This document shows positions 7,793-15,470 of a stretch of DNA of 64,000 bases, in pieces; within the stretch, counting starts at the first letter, position 1; each line of letters starts with the position of its first letter. Source of the DNA: Methylobacillus flagellatus_A (GTDB taxonomy: Bacteria > Pseudomonadota > Gammaproteobacteria > Burkholderiales > Methylophilaceae). Location of the stretch: the NCBI RefSeq assembly GCF_031344055.1, contig NZ_JADBEN010000002.1; one strand, given 5' to 3'. Both the position numbers and the translations under genes were made by a program. The notes under the pieces are model-generated. The model made no database searches and was not told the origin of the DNA. It saw only the letters and a list, made by a program, of their open reading frames with translations.

Positions 7793-7822
7793 ATTATACA
7801 TAGTTTATGAAAACTATGTGAA
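7793..7822 (-). promoter_or_regulatory. fae promoter with palindromic spacer
   Basis: On the minus strand: TTCACA (7822-7817, 5/6), 18-nt spacer, TATAAT (7798-7793, 6/6). The perfect 8-bp inverted repeat CATAGTTT-TCAT-AAACTATG (7799-7818) fills the spacer and overlaps the -35 box, as an operator would. The leader to the fae ATG is about 100 nt. Confidence 0.65.
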
Positions 7823-7824
7823 TT

Positions 7825-7972
7825 GCCACATAAATAATTTGCTTCCATACAAAATTAACATCGGGCTTGTCCCCGGTCTACTCACCATGATGAGCATGAG
7901 CATATGCATGGTAACGGCGAGTTAGTGTGATACTTTAAATAGAAGTTCACACAAGATTAAAAATTAAGCAAT
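7825..7972 (-). other. upstream part of the fae-phi intergenic region
   Basis: Together with the fae promoter and the phi terminator this fills the 348-bp gap between fae and phi. It is AT-rich with no credible ORF. It holds GTGTGA/TCACAC (7925-7930 and 7947-7952, 16-nt loop) and a short GAGCAT tandem repeat near 7892. Function unknown. Confidence 0.5.
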
Positions 7973-8006
7973 AAAAAACCCGGAGGCCTTGTGGGGCATC
8001 CGGGTC
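7973..8006 (-). terminator. intrinsic terminator after phi
   Basis: Stem ACCCGGA / TCCGGGT (7978-7984, 7999-8005). On the minus strand it is followed by TTTTTTATT, 26 bp after the phi stop. Confidence 0.88.
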
Positions 8007-8031
8007 TCGCCTTGGTATTAAAACCGAGGGC

Positions 8032-8577
8032 TTATTCGAGGTTGGCGTGGATCGCGCGCATGCCCTCTTCTGTCAGGCCTTTCTGGTCTACCAGCTTGGC
8101 AATTGTGGCTTCCAGGAACCAAAGCGTAGACAACTCGAAAATGGTGCCCATAGGCAGGCCATGAGTCTTGTCGAATGCATGTGCATCGTTGCCGCCGACC
8201 GGCACCACCAGGTCAGCCAGCTCCGCCATCGGAGACTGGGCCTTCATGGAGATCACGATGATCTTGGCGCCTTGGCTCTTGGCCTTCTTGACCAGAGGCA
8301 TCAAGGTTTCCGTGCTGCCGGAACCAGAGATCACGATGAAGAGATCGCCAGCCTGGATGCTTGGCGTGACAACCTCGCCCACCATGCTCACTTGATAGCC
8401 GGCATGCACCAGGCGCATGGCGAAGAAACGGGAAACCAGCAGGGAACGACCAGCGCCGCCGATAAAAGTACGGCCGGCAGCATCAACCAGGCTCAGAATC
8501 TTGTCATCATAGCCTTCTGCTGTATTGTTGATTACATTGGTCAGTTTGCTGACCACGAGCTCTTGATATTTATTCAT
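8032..8577 (-). CDS. hxlB: 6-phospho-3-hexuloisomerase
   Basis: A 181-residue SIS-domain isomerase (Phi/HPI) that converts hexulose 6-phosphate to fructose 6-phosphate in the RuMP cycle. SIS motifs: GGAGRSLLVSRFFAMRLVHA and FIVISGSGSTETLMPLVKK, with a C-terminal GTIFELSTLWFLEA. ATG 8577 is preceded by AAGGTG with 6-nt spacing; the in-frame GTG at 8586 would use that same ribosome-binding site and is rejected. It lies downstream of hps on the same strand but beyond a terminator hairpin. Confidence 0.96.
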   Translation of the reverse strand: MNKYQELVVSKLTNVINNTAEGYDDKILSLVDAAGRTFIGGAGRSLLVSRFFAMRLVHAGYQVSMVGEVVTPSIQAGDLFIVISGSGSTETLMPLVKKAKSQGAKIIVISMKAQSPMAELADLVVPVGGNDAHAFDKTHGLPMGTIFELSTLWFLEATIAKLVDQKGLTEEGMRAIHANLE

Positions 8578-8624
8578 AGCATTCACCTTAATTAAACGAT
8601 GATGAAACTCTAAAAGGCCATAAT

Positions 8625-8674
8625 AAAAAATCCACCAACTTAGCTCGGAAGAGCTATGTATGGTGGATTTTTTT
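8625..8674 (-). terminator. intrinsic terminator between hps and phi
   Basis: Outer stem AAATCCACCA (8628-8637) / TGGTGGATTT (8661-8670), with a second inner stem TAGCTC / GAGCTA. On the minus strand it is followed by a T-run. It would sharply reduce read-through from hps into phi. Confidence 0.9.
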
Positions 8675-8694
8675 AGCTTGGCTTAAGCGAAAGA

Positions 8695-9324
8695 TTACTT
8701 AGCCAGACCAGTGATTTCAGCAGCAGCAGCAGCTGGATCAGCAGCACCGTAGATAGCAGCGCCAGCAACGATGATGGTAGCACCAGCGTCCTTAACTTGC
8801 TTAACGGTAGCTGGCTTAACACCACCAGCAACGGAAACTTCCAGACCTAGGTTCAGACCGGTAACAGTCGACAGGTCAGCGAATGGAGTTTGACCGGCAG
8901 CTTGTTGGTCCAAGCCAGTGTGAACGCCGATGATGTGCGCGCCCAGCTTAGCAACTTCCTTGGTACGAGCAGCCTTGTCAGCTACGTTGATCAGGTCGAC
9001 TTGAGCCTTTTTGCCGTACTTGTTAGCAGCGTCAATCACACCCTTGATAGTACCCAGATCAGCTACACCCAGAACAGTAGCGATGTCAGCACCAGCCTTG
9101 TAGAAAGGCTCAGCTTCGTAGAAACCAGCATCCATGGTCTTCAGGTCAACCAGGATCTTGTTGTTAGGGAACTTTGCGCGCAGAGTTTCCAGCAACTTGA
9201 TACCGTTGTGCTTGATACATGGTGTACCGATTTCGAGAATGTCAACGTGTGGAGCTACCTTTTCAGCCAGCGCAACGGTTGCGTCGAAATCCAGTGAATC
9301 TAATGCCATTTGTGTCAATGCCAC
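8695..9324 (-). CDS. hxlA: 3-hexulose-6-phosphate synthase
   Basis: A 209-residue HPS of the orotidine-phosphate decarboxylase superfamily. It fixes formaldehyde on ribulose 5-phosphate. The D-x-K-x-x-D motif is DLKTMD at residues 60-65, with EIGTP near residue 31 and a C-terminal VAGGVKP and IIVAGAAIYG. The GTG start at 9324 has GGAGGA 6 nt upstream, an excellent site. Codon use is strongly biased, with many GCT, CTG and AAG, suggesting very high expression. The gene follows transaldolase and precedes phi. Confidence 0.97.
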   Translation of the reverse strand: MALTQMALDSLDFDATVALAEKVAPHVDILEIGTPCIKHNGIKLLETLRAKFPNNKILVDLKTMDAGFYEAEPFYKAGADIATVLGVADLGTIKGVIDAANKYGKKAQVDLINVADKAARTKEVAKLGAHIIGVHTGLDQQAAGQTPFADLSTVTGLNLGLEVSVAGGVKPATVKQVKDAGATIIVAGAAIYGAADPAAAAAEITGLAK

Positions 9325-9361
9325 GATACTTCCTCCAAAAGGGTTACAAATTGAGTACTAC

Positions 9362-9407
9362 TGAAAATAAAAACTACTTTTTATACAAAAGCGGAACGGC
9401 AATGGTA
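9362..9407 (-). promoter_or_regulatory. candidate hps promoter
   Basis: On the minus strand TTACCA, a 17-nt spacer and TATAAA lie upstream of hps, in an AT-rich leader of about 55 nt. The -35 box matches only 4/6. Confidence 0.4.
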
Positions 9408-9422
9408 ATCGCCAAGAGCGCC

Positions 9423-9453
9423 GCGTGTCAACGTTAATGAGGCATTGACACGC
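9423..9453 (-). terminator. inverted repeat after transaldolase
   Basis: Perfect 9-bp arms GCGTGTCAA (9423-9431) and TTGACACGC (9445-9453), 13-nt loop, 16 bp after the tal stop. No U-tract follows, so it may be a weak terminator or 3'-end stabiliser. Confidence 0.45.
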
Positions 9454-9468
9454 AGGCGATTGAAGTCA

Positions 9469-10419
9469 TTACAGCTTTTCGGCCAATGCCTTTTCCAGCT
9501 TGTTTTGGTCAACCACGAAACCGCGGATGCCTTCAGCCAGCTTTTCTGTCGCCATGGCATCTTCGTTCTGCTCGAAGCGGAACTCTTTCTCTGTCAACAA
9601 GGCAGGACGTTGCTTGGTAGCGCCGTTATCCACCAGCACGCGTGGCAGGTTGCCTTCTGTCGCCTTCAGCTCTTCCAACAGGTTGGGAGAAACAGTCAGG
9701 CGGTCGCAACCAGCCAGCGCAATGATTTCACCGGTGTTGCGGAAGGAAGCGCCCATCACCACGGTCTTGTAGCCATGCTCCTTGTAATAAGCATAAATGC
9801 GGCGTACGGACAAAACGCCCGGATCGGTTTCAGCAGTGTAGGTCTCACCGGTCTTGGCCTTGTACCAGTCGAGGATACGGCCAACGAACGGGGAAATCAG
9901 GAACACGCCAGCTTCAGCACAGGCACGCGCCTGGGCAAAGCTGAACAACAGTGTCAGGTTGCAGTTGATGCCTTCCTTCTCGAGGATCTCACCAGCCTTG
10001 ATGCCTTCCCAGGTGGAAGCCAGCTTGATCAGTACGCGATCCTTGGAAATGCCGGCATCAGCGTACAGCTTGATCAGCTTGCGGCCCTTTTGCACCATCG
10101 CATCGGTGTCGAAGGACAGGCGTGCGTCCACTTCGGTGGAGATCTTGCCAGGGATATGCTTGAGGATTTCTTGACCGATCAATACGGCCAGCTTGTCGGC
10201 AGCGTCTTCGATTTGTTGTGCCTTGTCGCTGCTCTGGGACTTGGCGTAGGCGATTGCTTCATCGATCAGTGGAGCATATTGAGGAATGGTACTTGCCTTC
10301 AGCAGCAGGGATGGGTTGGTGGTTGCATCGTAAGGCTTAACGCTCTTGATCGCTTCCACATCGCCGGTATCCGCTACAATCGTCGTGAATTCCTTAAGTT
10401 GATCGAATAAATTAGCCAT
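9469..10419 (-). CDS. tal: transaldolase (TalB type)
   Basis: A 316-residue class I transaldolase of the long TalB type. The Schiff-base lysine is Lys132 in DRVLIKLASTWEG. Other marks are VKPYDATTNPSL and VLSVRRIYAYYKEHGY. In RuMP bacteria it rearranges sugar phosphates to regenerate ribulose 5-phosphate. Ribosome-binding site AAGGAGGAG before the ATG. It sits directly upstream of hps and phi, as expected for a RuMP gene set, and 134 bp after the CitG-like gene. Confidence 0.97.
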   Translation of the reverse strand: MANLFDQLKEFTTIVADTGDVEAIKSVKPYDATTNPSLLLKASTIPQYAPLIDEAIAYAKSQSSDKAQQIEDAADKLAVLIGQEILKHIPGKISTEVDARLSFDTDAMVQKGRKLIKLYADAGISKDRVLIKLASTWEGIKAGEILEKEGINCNLTLLFSFAQARACAEAGVFLISPFVGRILDWYKAKTGETYTAETDPGVLSVRRIYAYYKEHGYKTVVMGASFRNTGEIIALAGCDRLTVSPNLLEELKATEGNLPRVLVDNGATKQRPALLTEKEFRFEQNEDAMATEKLAEGIRGFVVDQNKLEKALAEKL

Positions 10420-10553
10420 ATTGCTCCTCCTTGAGAAAATACAGAAATATTACGCTTGAAAACTTGCTTGCCCGACTGGGAGGCTGTTCAGCCAGGAATA
10501 GGCCCAGACCCCGCCAAAGGAATCGGGCTAGTATAACTGAATTTTATTCATAA

Positions 10554-11399
10554 CTATAGAGCGTCGCGTCTCGACAGCGCATACGCCAGCAAGGTGGCGA
10601 CAGTCAGGTCTGCGCTCGTTCCTGGATTCAGCTCCCGCTCCTTCAGTTCGATATCGAACCGGAGCAATGCCCGCTGGTAAAGCTTGGGATTTTCGTGCGA
10701 CAGCAATGCATTCAGGTGCACGCCTGCCTGGCGACTGACGTCTTCCGCCTGCAACTGGCCGTACTTGCGCTGGATGTGGCTATCGGGAAAGCGGCTTAAC
10801 AGCGTCAAATAAAGCGCCGTTGTCGCCCAGGCAGCGTTCTGCCATACCCCCATCGCCTGCGTATACGCATCAAGGCCAACGCCAAACACATCTTCGAATC
10901 CGTGCGCATACTGCCAGGCGATACGATCCCGCCCGGCAGAAGCCTGCATTGCCTCGAGCAAGGTAATGCTCGGCGCTTCGCGCACGTCATGCTCGCCAGC
11001 CTCGCCCAGGCCTCCAGGGGAAGCGCGGACGATGGCCTTGAATGCAAGTTCGGCATCACGGACATTCAGTTGTGCCAATACCTGCTGCAATTGTTGACGC
11101 AGCGAACCCTTCACATCAGACAAAGCAGCATGGATCAAGGGTGCGGACAACAACACGATGCCGAGGTTGGTATTGCAATCCACGACGCTCCAGGTTGCTT
11201 CCACCGAAGCCAGGATGCGCTGCCCCACCGAAAGCCCTGGCTGTGCAATCACGCCGGCTACGGCATCGGCGCTGCGAATGAACTCCTGCACTACCATGCC
11301 GTGCCCGTCGGCAAAGATATGCACATTGCCCGGCTTGAGGCTGGTCAGCTCCGCCATGCAAGCCGCACGGAACGCTTCGGCAAGCTGGGGAATGCTCAT
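10554..11399 (-). CDS. CitG-like triphosphoribosyl-dephospho-CoA synthase family protein
   Basis: A 281-residue member of the CitG family. Family blocks: AACMAELTSLKPGNVH at the N-terminus, SVEATWSVVDCNTNLGIVLLSAPLIHA, RASPGGLGEAGEHDVREAPSITLLEAM and a C-terminal NPGTSADLTVATLLAYAL. CitG moves a triphosphoribosyl group from ATP to dephospho-CoA with an alpha linkage. No citrate lyase or malonate decarboxylase genes are here. It overlaps the preceding ATP-grasp gene by ATGA, and is the class found in methylotroph H4MPT operons. A ribosyl-transfer step in H4MPT synthesis is my inference. The longer frame to 11645 is an artefact of the overlapping gene. Confidence 0.82.
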   Translation of the reverse strand: MSIPQLAEAFRAACMAELTSLKPGNVHIFADGHGMVVQEFIRSADAVAGVIAQPGLSVGQRILASVEATWSVVDCNTNLGIVLLSAPLIHAALSDVKGSLRQQLQQVLAQLNVRDAELAFKAIVRASPGGLGEAGEHDVREAPSITLLEAMQASAGRDRIAWQYAHGFEDVFGVGLDAYTQAMGVWQNAAWATTALYLTLLSRFPDSHIQRKYGQLQAEDVSRQAGVHLNALLSHENPKLYQRALLRFDIELKERELNPGTSADLTVATLLAYALSRRDAL

Positions 11400-12322
11400 G
11401 AGACGACAGTCAAGGCTGGCTGGGTATGGATACGGAAGAGGAAATCGTCGACCAGGAGCTGCCCGATATTCAGGCCAGTCGCCCCTTGCAAGCCTTTCCA
11501 TGCCGGGATGCTGTTGACTTCCAGCACATAAAGCTTGCCGTCGCCGTCCCGGATGATATCCACGCCGCAATAGTCCACACCGACCGCCCTGGCAGCGGCC
11601 TCCGCCAGCTGGGCCAGCTCGCCCTCGGCCGCAACCGCCTCGCAACGGCCGCCCTGGGCCACGTTATTTACCCAATGGCTGCCATGGCGGATCATGGCGG
11701 CGACCGCCCGTCCCTTGATGACGAACACCCGGTGGTCATGCCAGGCGCCCTCGCCGCTATCCACATAGGCCTGCAGGTAGTACAGGCCGTCCACATATTG
11801 CTCCATGGGAATGGGGAAGGCGGTTTCGTGCGTGAGCTTGCGTATGCCCTGCCCTTGCGAGCCGAACAAAGGCTTGAGCACCACTTGCCGGCCTGCCATG
11901 GTTTCCCTGAGATAGATTTCCTGCGCCTGGTAGCGCGACTCGCAAACCCAGGTTTGCGGCGTCGGCACCTGGTTGAGGTGCAGCAGGAAGCTGGTCATGG
12001 CCTTGTCGACGGTGCGCTCCACCGCATGGCCGTCGTTGTAGACCACCACGCCCAGCAGCTTGAGCGCATGCAGGATATCGAGCCGTGCAATCACGCGCTG
12101 CAATGTCCCGCCCGGCACGCCGCGCACGAACACTCCCTTTGGCAGGGCGTCCTCAAACCCCGGAATCAGGACTGCCGGCTGGTTGGCACCAAGGCCAAGA
12201 TTGAGCGCACAGTCCTTGAGGGAGACGAATACCGCCTCGTATCCACGCTCGGCAAACGCCTCCTTGAGGCGCTTGCCATGCCAGCCGGGATCATCGGTGA
12301 AAACCGGAATACGGTGATCCAC
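11396..12322 (-). CDS. RimK-type ATP-grasp ligase (MptN-like)
   Basis: A 308-residue RimK-type ATP-grasp protein. ATP-binding region VVLKPLFGSQGQGIRKL, metal-binding end VDYCGVDIIRDGDGKLYVLEVNS, and C-terminal IPAWKGLQGATGLNIG. Archaeal MptN adds glutamate to tetrahydromethanopterin; related proteins adjoin mch in H4MPT methylotrophs. It starts with GTG at 12322, whose G is the last base of the mch stop (TAGTG). Substrate is not determined from sequence. Confidence 0.82.
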   Translation of the reverse strand: MDHRIPVFTDDPGWHGKRLKEAFAERGYEAVFVSLKDCALNLGLGANQPAVLIPGFEDALPKGVFVRGVPGGTLQRVIARLDILHALKLLGVVVYNDGHAVERTVDKAMTSFLLHLNQVPTPQTWVCESRYQAQEIYLRETMAGRQVVLKPLFGSQGQGIRKLTHETAFPIPMEQYVDGLYYLQAYVDSGEGAWHDHRVFVIKGRAVAAMIRHGSHWVNNVAQGGRCEAVAAEGELAQLAEAAARAVGVDYCGVDIIRDGDGKLYVLEVNSIPAWKGLQGATGLNIGQLLVDDFLFRIHTQPALTVVS

Positions 12323-13305
12323 TATGCGCTATAGCCGAACGACTGATCCAACAGGGCCGCATCCAGCTTGCCGCCGATAAAGCTCTTGCCCGATTCGATG
12401 GCTGTCACCGTCACTGCGGCCGGACTGAACAACAAGGGGTCGATCTTGTAAAAATCCATATTGACCGCCTTGAACACCTCGGCGAACGGGCGGCCGTAGT
12501 CGCGGGAGGCGCTGCTTGGCAATTCCTTAGCCAACTTTGCTGCCGCCTCGTCGCTGCCCTTGACGAAGATATGCGCATGGCCGCCGAACAGGATGGCATC
12601 GTTGGTACGGCCCATGCCGATGAGGAAATCAGGTGCCGGCGGCGGCAACGGCGCGCTCGCCGCGCCATCAACCACGTGCTCCAGCGGGAAGTGCAAGGTA
12701 TGGATCTTGTGCAAGGCCACTTCCAGCACGCGCGCCACGATCTGCACGGTGCCGGCCAGGCTGCGGGTCGGGGTCAGGATGAAGGTCAGGTTTCCCGCCT
12801 TGACGCCGGTATCGCGGGCTACCTTCTCGACCACTTCCTGCGGCGGCACCTTGTCGCTTTCGAGCACCAGCACTGCGGCATCGGAGCTGTCCTTGTAGCC
12901 CAGCTCCTTATACAGCTCTTCACGGCCAGCCAGCGCACGGCCCGGGCCGGAACCGAGAGAGAAGAACTTCTCATGGGAAAGGCTCCAGCCGGCATACTGG
13001 CTGCCCAGGCAGGAAAGCACGGGATTGTTGGAATGCACGGACAGCGTCCAGGGCCAGTGCGGGAAAGTGCTGGAAGAATGCAGGTTGACATGCCCGAGGC
13101 CACCCATGCAGATTTCAGCAATCAGGCGCCCGGCTTCCAGGCCGCCCTCGGCCTTGATGCCCGCATCGATGACGGTAGCTCCGCTGGGCAGCTTTTCCAC
13201 CAGCAGGCGCAAGGTCTTGGCATTATCCACCAAGTGCTTGACCAACGGATTGGTGAGTTGATTAACGCTTGGCCAATAACTGGTATCGATCACAGCCTCG
13301 GACAT
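12322..13305 (-). CDS. mch: methenyl-H4MPT cyclohydrolase
   Basis: A 327-residue Mch that hydrolyses methenyl-H4MPT to formyl-H4MPT. Typical blocks: GLEAGRLIAEICMGGLGHVN, SNNPVLSCLGSQYAGWSL, FFSLGSGPGRALAGREELY and the GRTNDAILFGG region. It acts between MtdB and Fhc. It lies 21 bp after an ATP-grasp gene and is coupled to the next gene by a 1-nt overlap. Confidence 0.97.
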   Translation of the reverse strand: MSEAVIDTSYWPSVNQLTNPLVKHLVDNAKTLRLLVEKLPSGATVIDAGIKAEGGLEAGRLIAEICMGGLGHVNLHSSSTFPHWPWTLSVHSNNPVLSCLGSQYAGWSLSHEKFFSLGSGPGRALAGREELYKELGYKDSSDAAVLVLESDKVPPQEVVEKVARDTGVKAGNLTFILTPTRSLAGTVQIVARVLEVALHKIHTLHFPLEHVVDGAASAPLPPPAPDFLIGMGRTNDAILFGGHAHIFVKGSDEAAAKLAKELPSSASRDYGRPFAEVFKAVNMDFYKIDPLLFSPAAVTVTAIESGKSFIGGKLDAALLDQSFGYSA

Positions 13306-13326
13306 GGAGTTCTCCTAATTTATCTA

Positions 13327-14436
13327 TCAAGGGTTGAAATATGGTTGGAGCATAGCGCTCAATAATGTCATTCGTGTTCTTGCCAGCGCTTCGGCATCCT
13401 GCGCATTTTCGGCCTCGGCTTCAATGCTGCACAAGGGCATGTTCCGCGCAATGGCGCTGCCGGTCAAAGGCTTGTCCATCGTCCATTCCGGCCATGAGAA
13501 GCCGCCCGGAATGCGGATATCGAAAGGAGCGTAGAATACCAGATTCGCCGTTGCTTGGATTCGCCCGGATGACGTGAAACTGGCAGGCTGTCCAGATATA
13601 TGGCAAACCAGCCACTCGGCCTGCATTTCAATTGGGTACAGCCCCAGGCTGGAACTCAACCTCGGGTTGACTTCCAGCACCCAGAACTGCTCGCCGTCCA
13701 CGACCACATCTAGGCTGTTCAAGCCGCGCAAACCGAATGCTTCGGCAAGGCGCCCGGCAGCGCGTATCAGTTCCTTTGCAACAGCCTCAGCCAGTACTAC
13801 CGGACCGGCGAGGCCGCCATAACGGTATGGCAGGGAATCCAGAGGAGACAATAACTGCCGCTGGAAACCCAGCGGTTGAATACCGCCCTCATACGCAAGA
13901 AACAGCAAGGAAAACGGCTGTCCATCGACCTTGCGCTGGAAATAGTTTTCCTCTCCCGCCGTCGACAATCCAGCCGGGGCAATATGCATGCCGCCGCAAC
14001 CGCCCTGCCTCTTGCTCAGCCATTGCGCCACCTCCGCACCTAACAAGGATTGAGCCGGCGGCTGATCAAAGCAAGTTTCCGGCACCGGGATGCGGTGCTG
14101 GACGCATGCCTGGAAAAAACGGCGTGCATCCTTGCAGGCGGCCACGGTCTCCGCAGAGTTGCCAACCAAGTCTACCTGCGAAGCAAGCTCGGCAATCAAG
14201 GCTGGCTGGGCTTCGAAACCGCTGCCGTACAGCAAGCGGCTGGCGCCGAACTCCTCAATCGCGGGCAGGAGGCAATCCCTCACGGCATCGGCAGAGAATC
14301 CTCGGCTGTCATAGTCCAGCAGCAAATGCCGGCCGCAGGCAAGCAAGGTATCCTCGTCACCAAAAACATCGGCAGCCAGGACTTGGAATCCTGCTGCCGA
14401 GGCTGCAACGACATAAGGGCGGACATTCGCCGCCAC
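13327..14436 (-). CDS. ATP-grasp protein of the H4MPT gene set
   Basis: A protein of about 369 residues with ATP-grasp features: WLSKRQGGCGGMHI, ENYFQRKVDGQPFSLLFLA, AFGLRGLNSLDVVVDGEQFWVLEVNPRLS. A Rossmann-like pre-ATP-grasp part precedes these. The GTG at 14436 begins VAANVRPYVVAASAAGF, but the beta-strand seems to start a few residues earlier (KIAI), so the true start could be a CTG at 14457. It lies between mtdB and mch. Substrate unknown; third ATP-grasp enzyme of this region. Confidence 0.75.
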   Translation of the reverse strand: MAANVRPYVVAASAAGFQVLAADVFGDEDTLLACGRHLLLDYDSRGFSADAVRDCLLPAIEEFGASRLLYGSGFEAQPALIAELASQVDLVGNSAETVAACKDARRFFQACVQHRIPVPETCFDQPPAQSLLGAEVAQWLSKRQGGCGGMHIAPAGLSTAGEENYFQRKVDGQPFSLLFLAYEGGIQPLGFQRQLLSPLDSLPYRYGGLAGPVVLAEAVAKELIRAAGRLAEAFGLRGLNSLDVVVDGEQFWVLEVNPRLSSSLGLYPIEMQAEWLVCHISGQPASFTSSGRIQATANLVFYAPFDIRIPGGFSWPEWTMDKPLTGSAIARNMPLCSIEAEAENAQDAEALARTRMTLLSAMLQPYFNP

Positions 14437-14462
14437 GATCGCGATCTTGTTATTCAGCGTGA

Positions 14463-15374
14463 TTACACGAGGTCTTTGCGTGCAAGTTCAAAGGCCGTCA
14501 TGAAGTCGATGTAGACGTGGCTTTGACCTTCCAGCATGCGCTTGAACAGGCGCTGCTGCGTCTGGTACTTAATATTGCCGATCGCCAAGGCGCCCACGCC
14601 GTAGATTTCCGTGCCTTCGATCAGCACGCCGTCTGCCATCACGCCTACGCCTTCCGCACCGGTCGGCGGCACGGCATTCACATCGGCCACCACCTTCAGG
14701 GTCTTGGACTTCTTCATCTGCTCGATGGTCAGCACGCGCACGCCTGCCGCCGCGCAGCAAAGCGCAATGTCGGTGCTCGCCAGGATCTGCGTCTTCAATT
14801 CGTCGTTGCTGCCATCGACACAGACAATGCTGGTGCCGTAGCGCTTATTGTAGGCTGCAGCCTTCTCTTCGACATCCGCCATGGTCTTGTGCGCTACCAT
14901 CTGCACGGTTGCGCCATACTTGGAGGCGATCACGGCAGTGCAGCCGCCCACCGGGCCGGTCGCGCCGAATACGCTCACCTTGCGGCCTTCGAGAGTGCCG
15001 CCGAAATTCTTGATCAGCAACTGCTCTACACGCGCCATCATTGCGGCAGACGTAGTGAACGCGCCGGACGGGTCGGCAAACACGGAGATTTCAAAAGGCG
15101 GCACCATGGATTTCTTGGCGGTTTCCAGCATATCCATTGCCAGATCCACATCGCGGCCGCCGATCAGCATGCCGGTGCGCCATACGCCGCGAGGACCGCG
15201 CGAGAAAATGGCATCCTGCACAAGGCCGGTCACTTCATTCAGTTGCACGTTGGTGTATTGCGCAATTGCATCGTAGCCCGCATCGTACGCCATGTTCACG
15301 TCGAACGGACTGGCGTTCTTCGATGGCGTAATAAAGTGTAGTACATAAGGCTTTTCCAATTTGATCCCTTCCAT
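14463..15374 (-). CDS. mtdB: NAD(P)-dependent methylene-H4MPT dehydrogenase
   Basis: A 303-residue MtdB that oxidises methylene-H4MPT to methenyl-H4MPT. N-terminal HFITPSKNASPFDVNMAYDA, then VWRTGMLIGGRDVDLAMDML, the nucleotide-binding SVFGATGPVGGCTAVI and VADVNAVPPTG. ATG 15374 has GAGGG at suitable spacing; ATG 15389 is five codons earlier and less likely. It follows beta-RFAP synthase and precedes an ATP-grasp gene. Confidence 0.96.
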   Translation of the reverse strand: MEGIKLEKPYVLHFITPSKNASPFDVNMAYDAGYDAIAQYTNVQLNEVTGLVQDAIFSRGPRGVWRTGMLIGGRDVDLAMDMLETAKKSMVPPFEISVFADPSGAFTTSAAMMARVEQLLIKNFGGTLEGRKVSVFGATGPVGGCTAVIASKYGATVQMVAHKTMADVEEKAAAYNKRYGTSIVCVDGSNDELKTQILASTDIALCCAAAGVRVLTIEQMKKSKTLKVVADVNAVPPTGAEGVGVMADGVLIEGTEIYGVGALAIGNIKYQTQQRLFKRMLEGQSHVYIDFMTAFELARKDLV

Positions 15375-15411
15375 TTCGCTTGCCCTCATTAATGCGGTAC
15401 TTTACGTTGAG

Positions 15412-15439
15412 TAAATAATGGCTGTTGCCATTGTTTCAA
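15412..15439 (-). promoter_or_regulatory. candidate mtdB promoter with palindrome
   Basis: On the minus strand TTGAAA (15439-15434, 5/6), 16-nt spacer, TATTTA (15417-15412). The perfect palindrome AATGGC-AACA-GCCATT (15417-15432) lies over the spacer. The -10 match is poor. Confidence 0.35.
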
Positions 15440-15470
15440 AAACCTGATGGTTCCAAAAATCTTCAAGACA

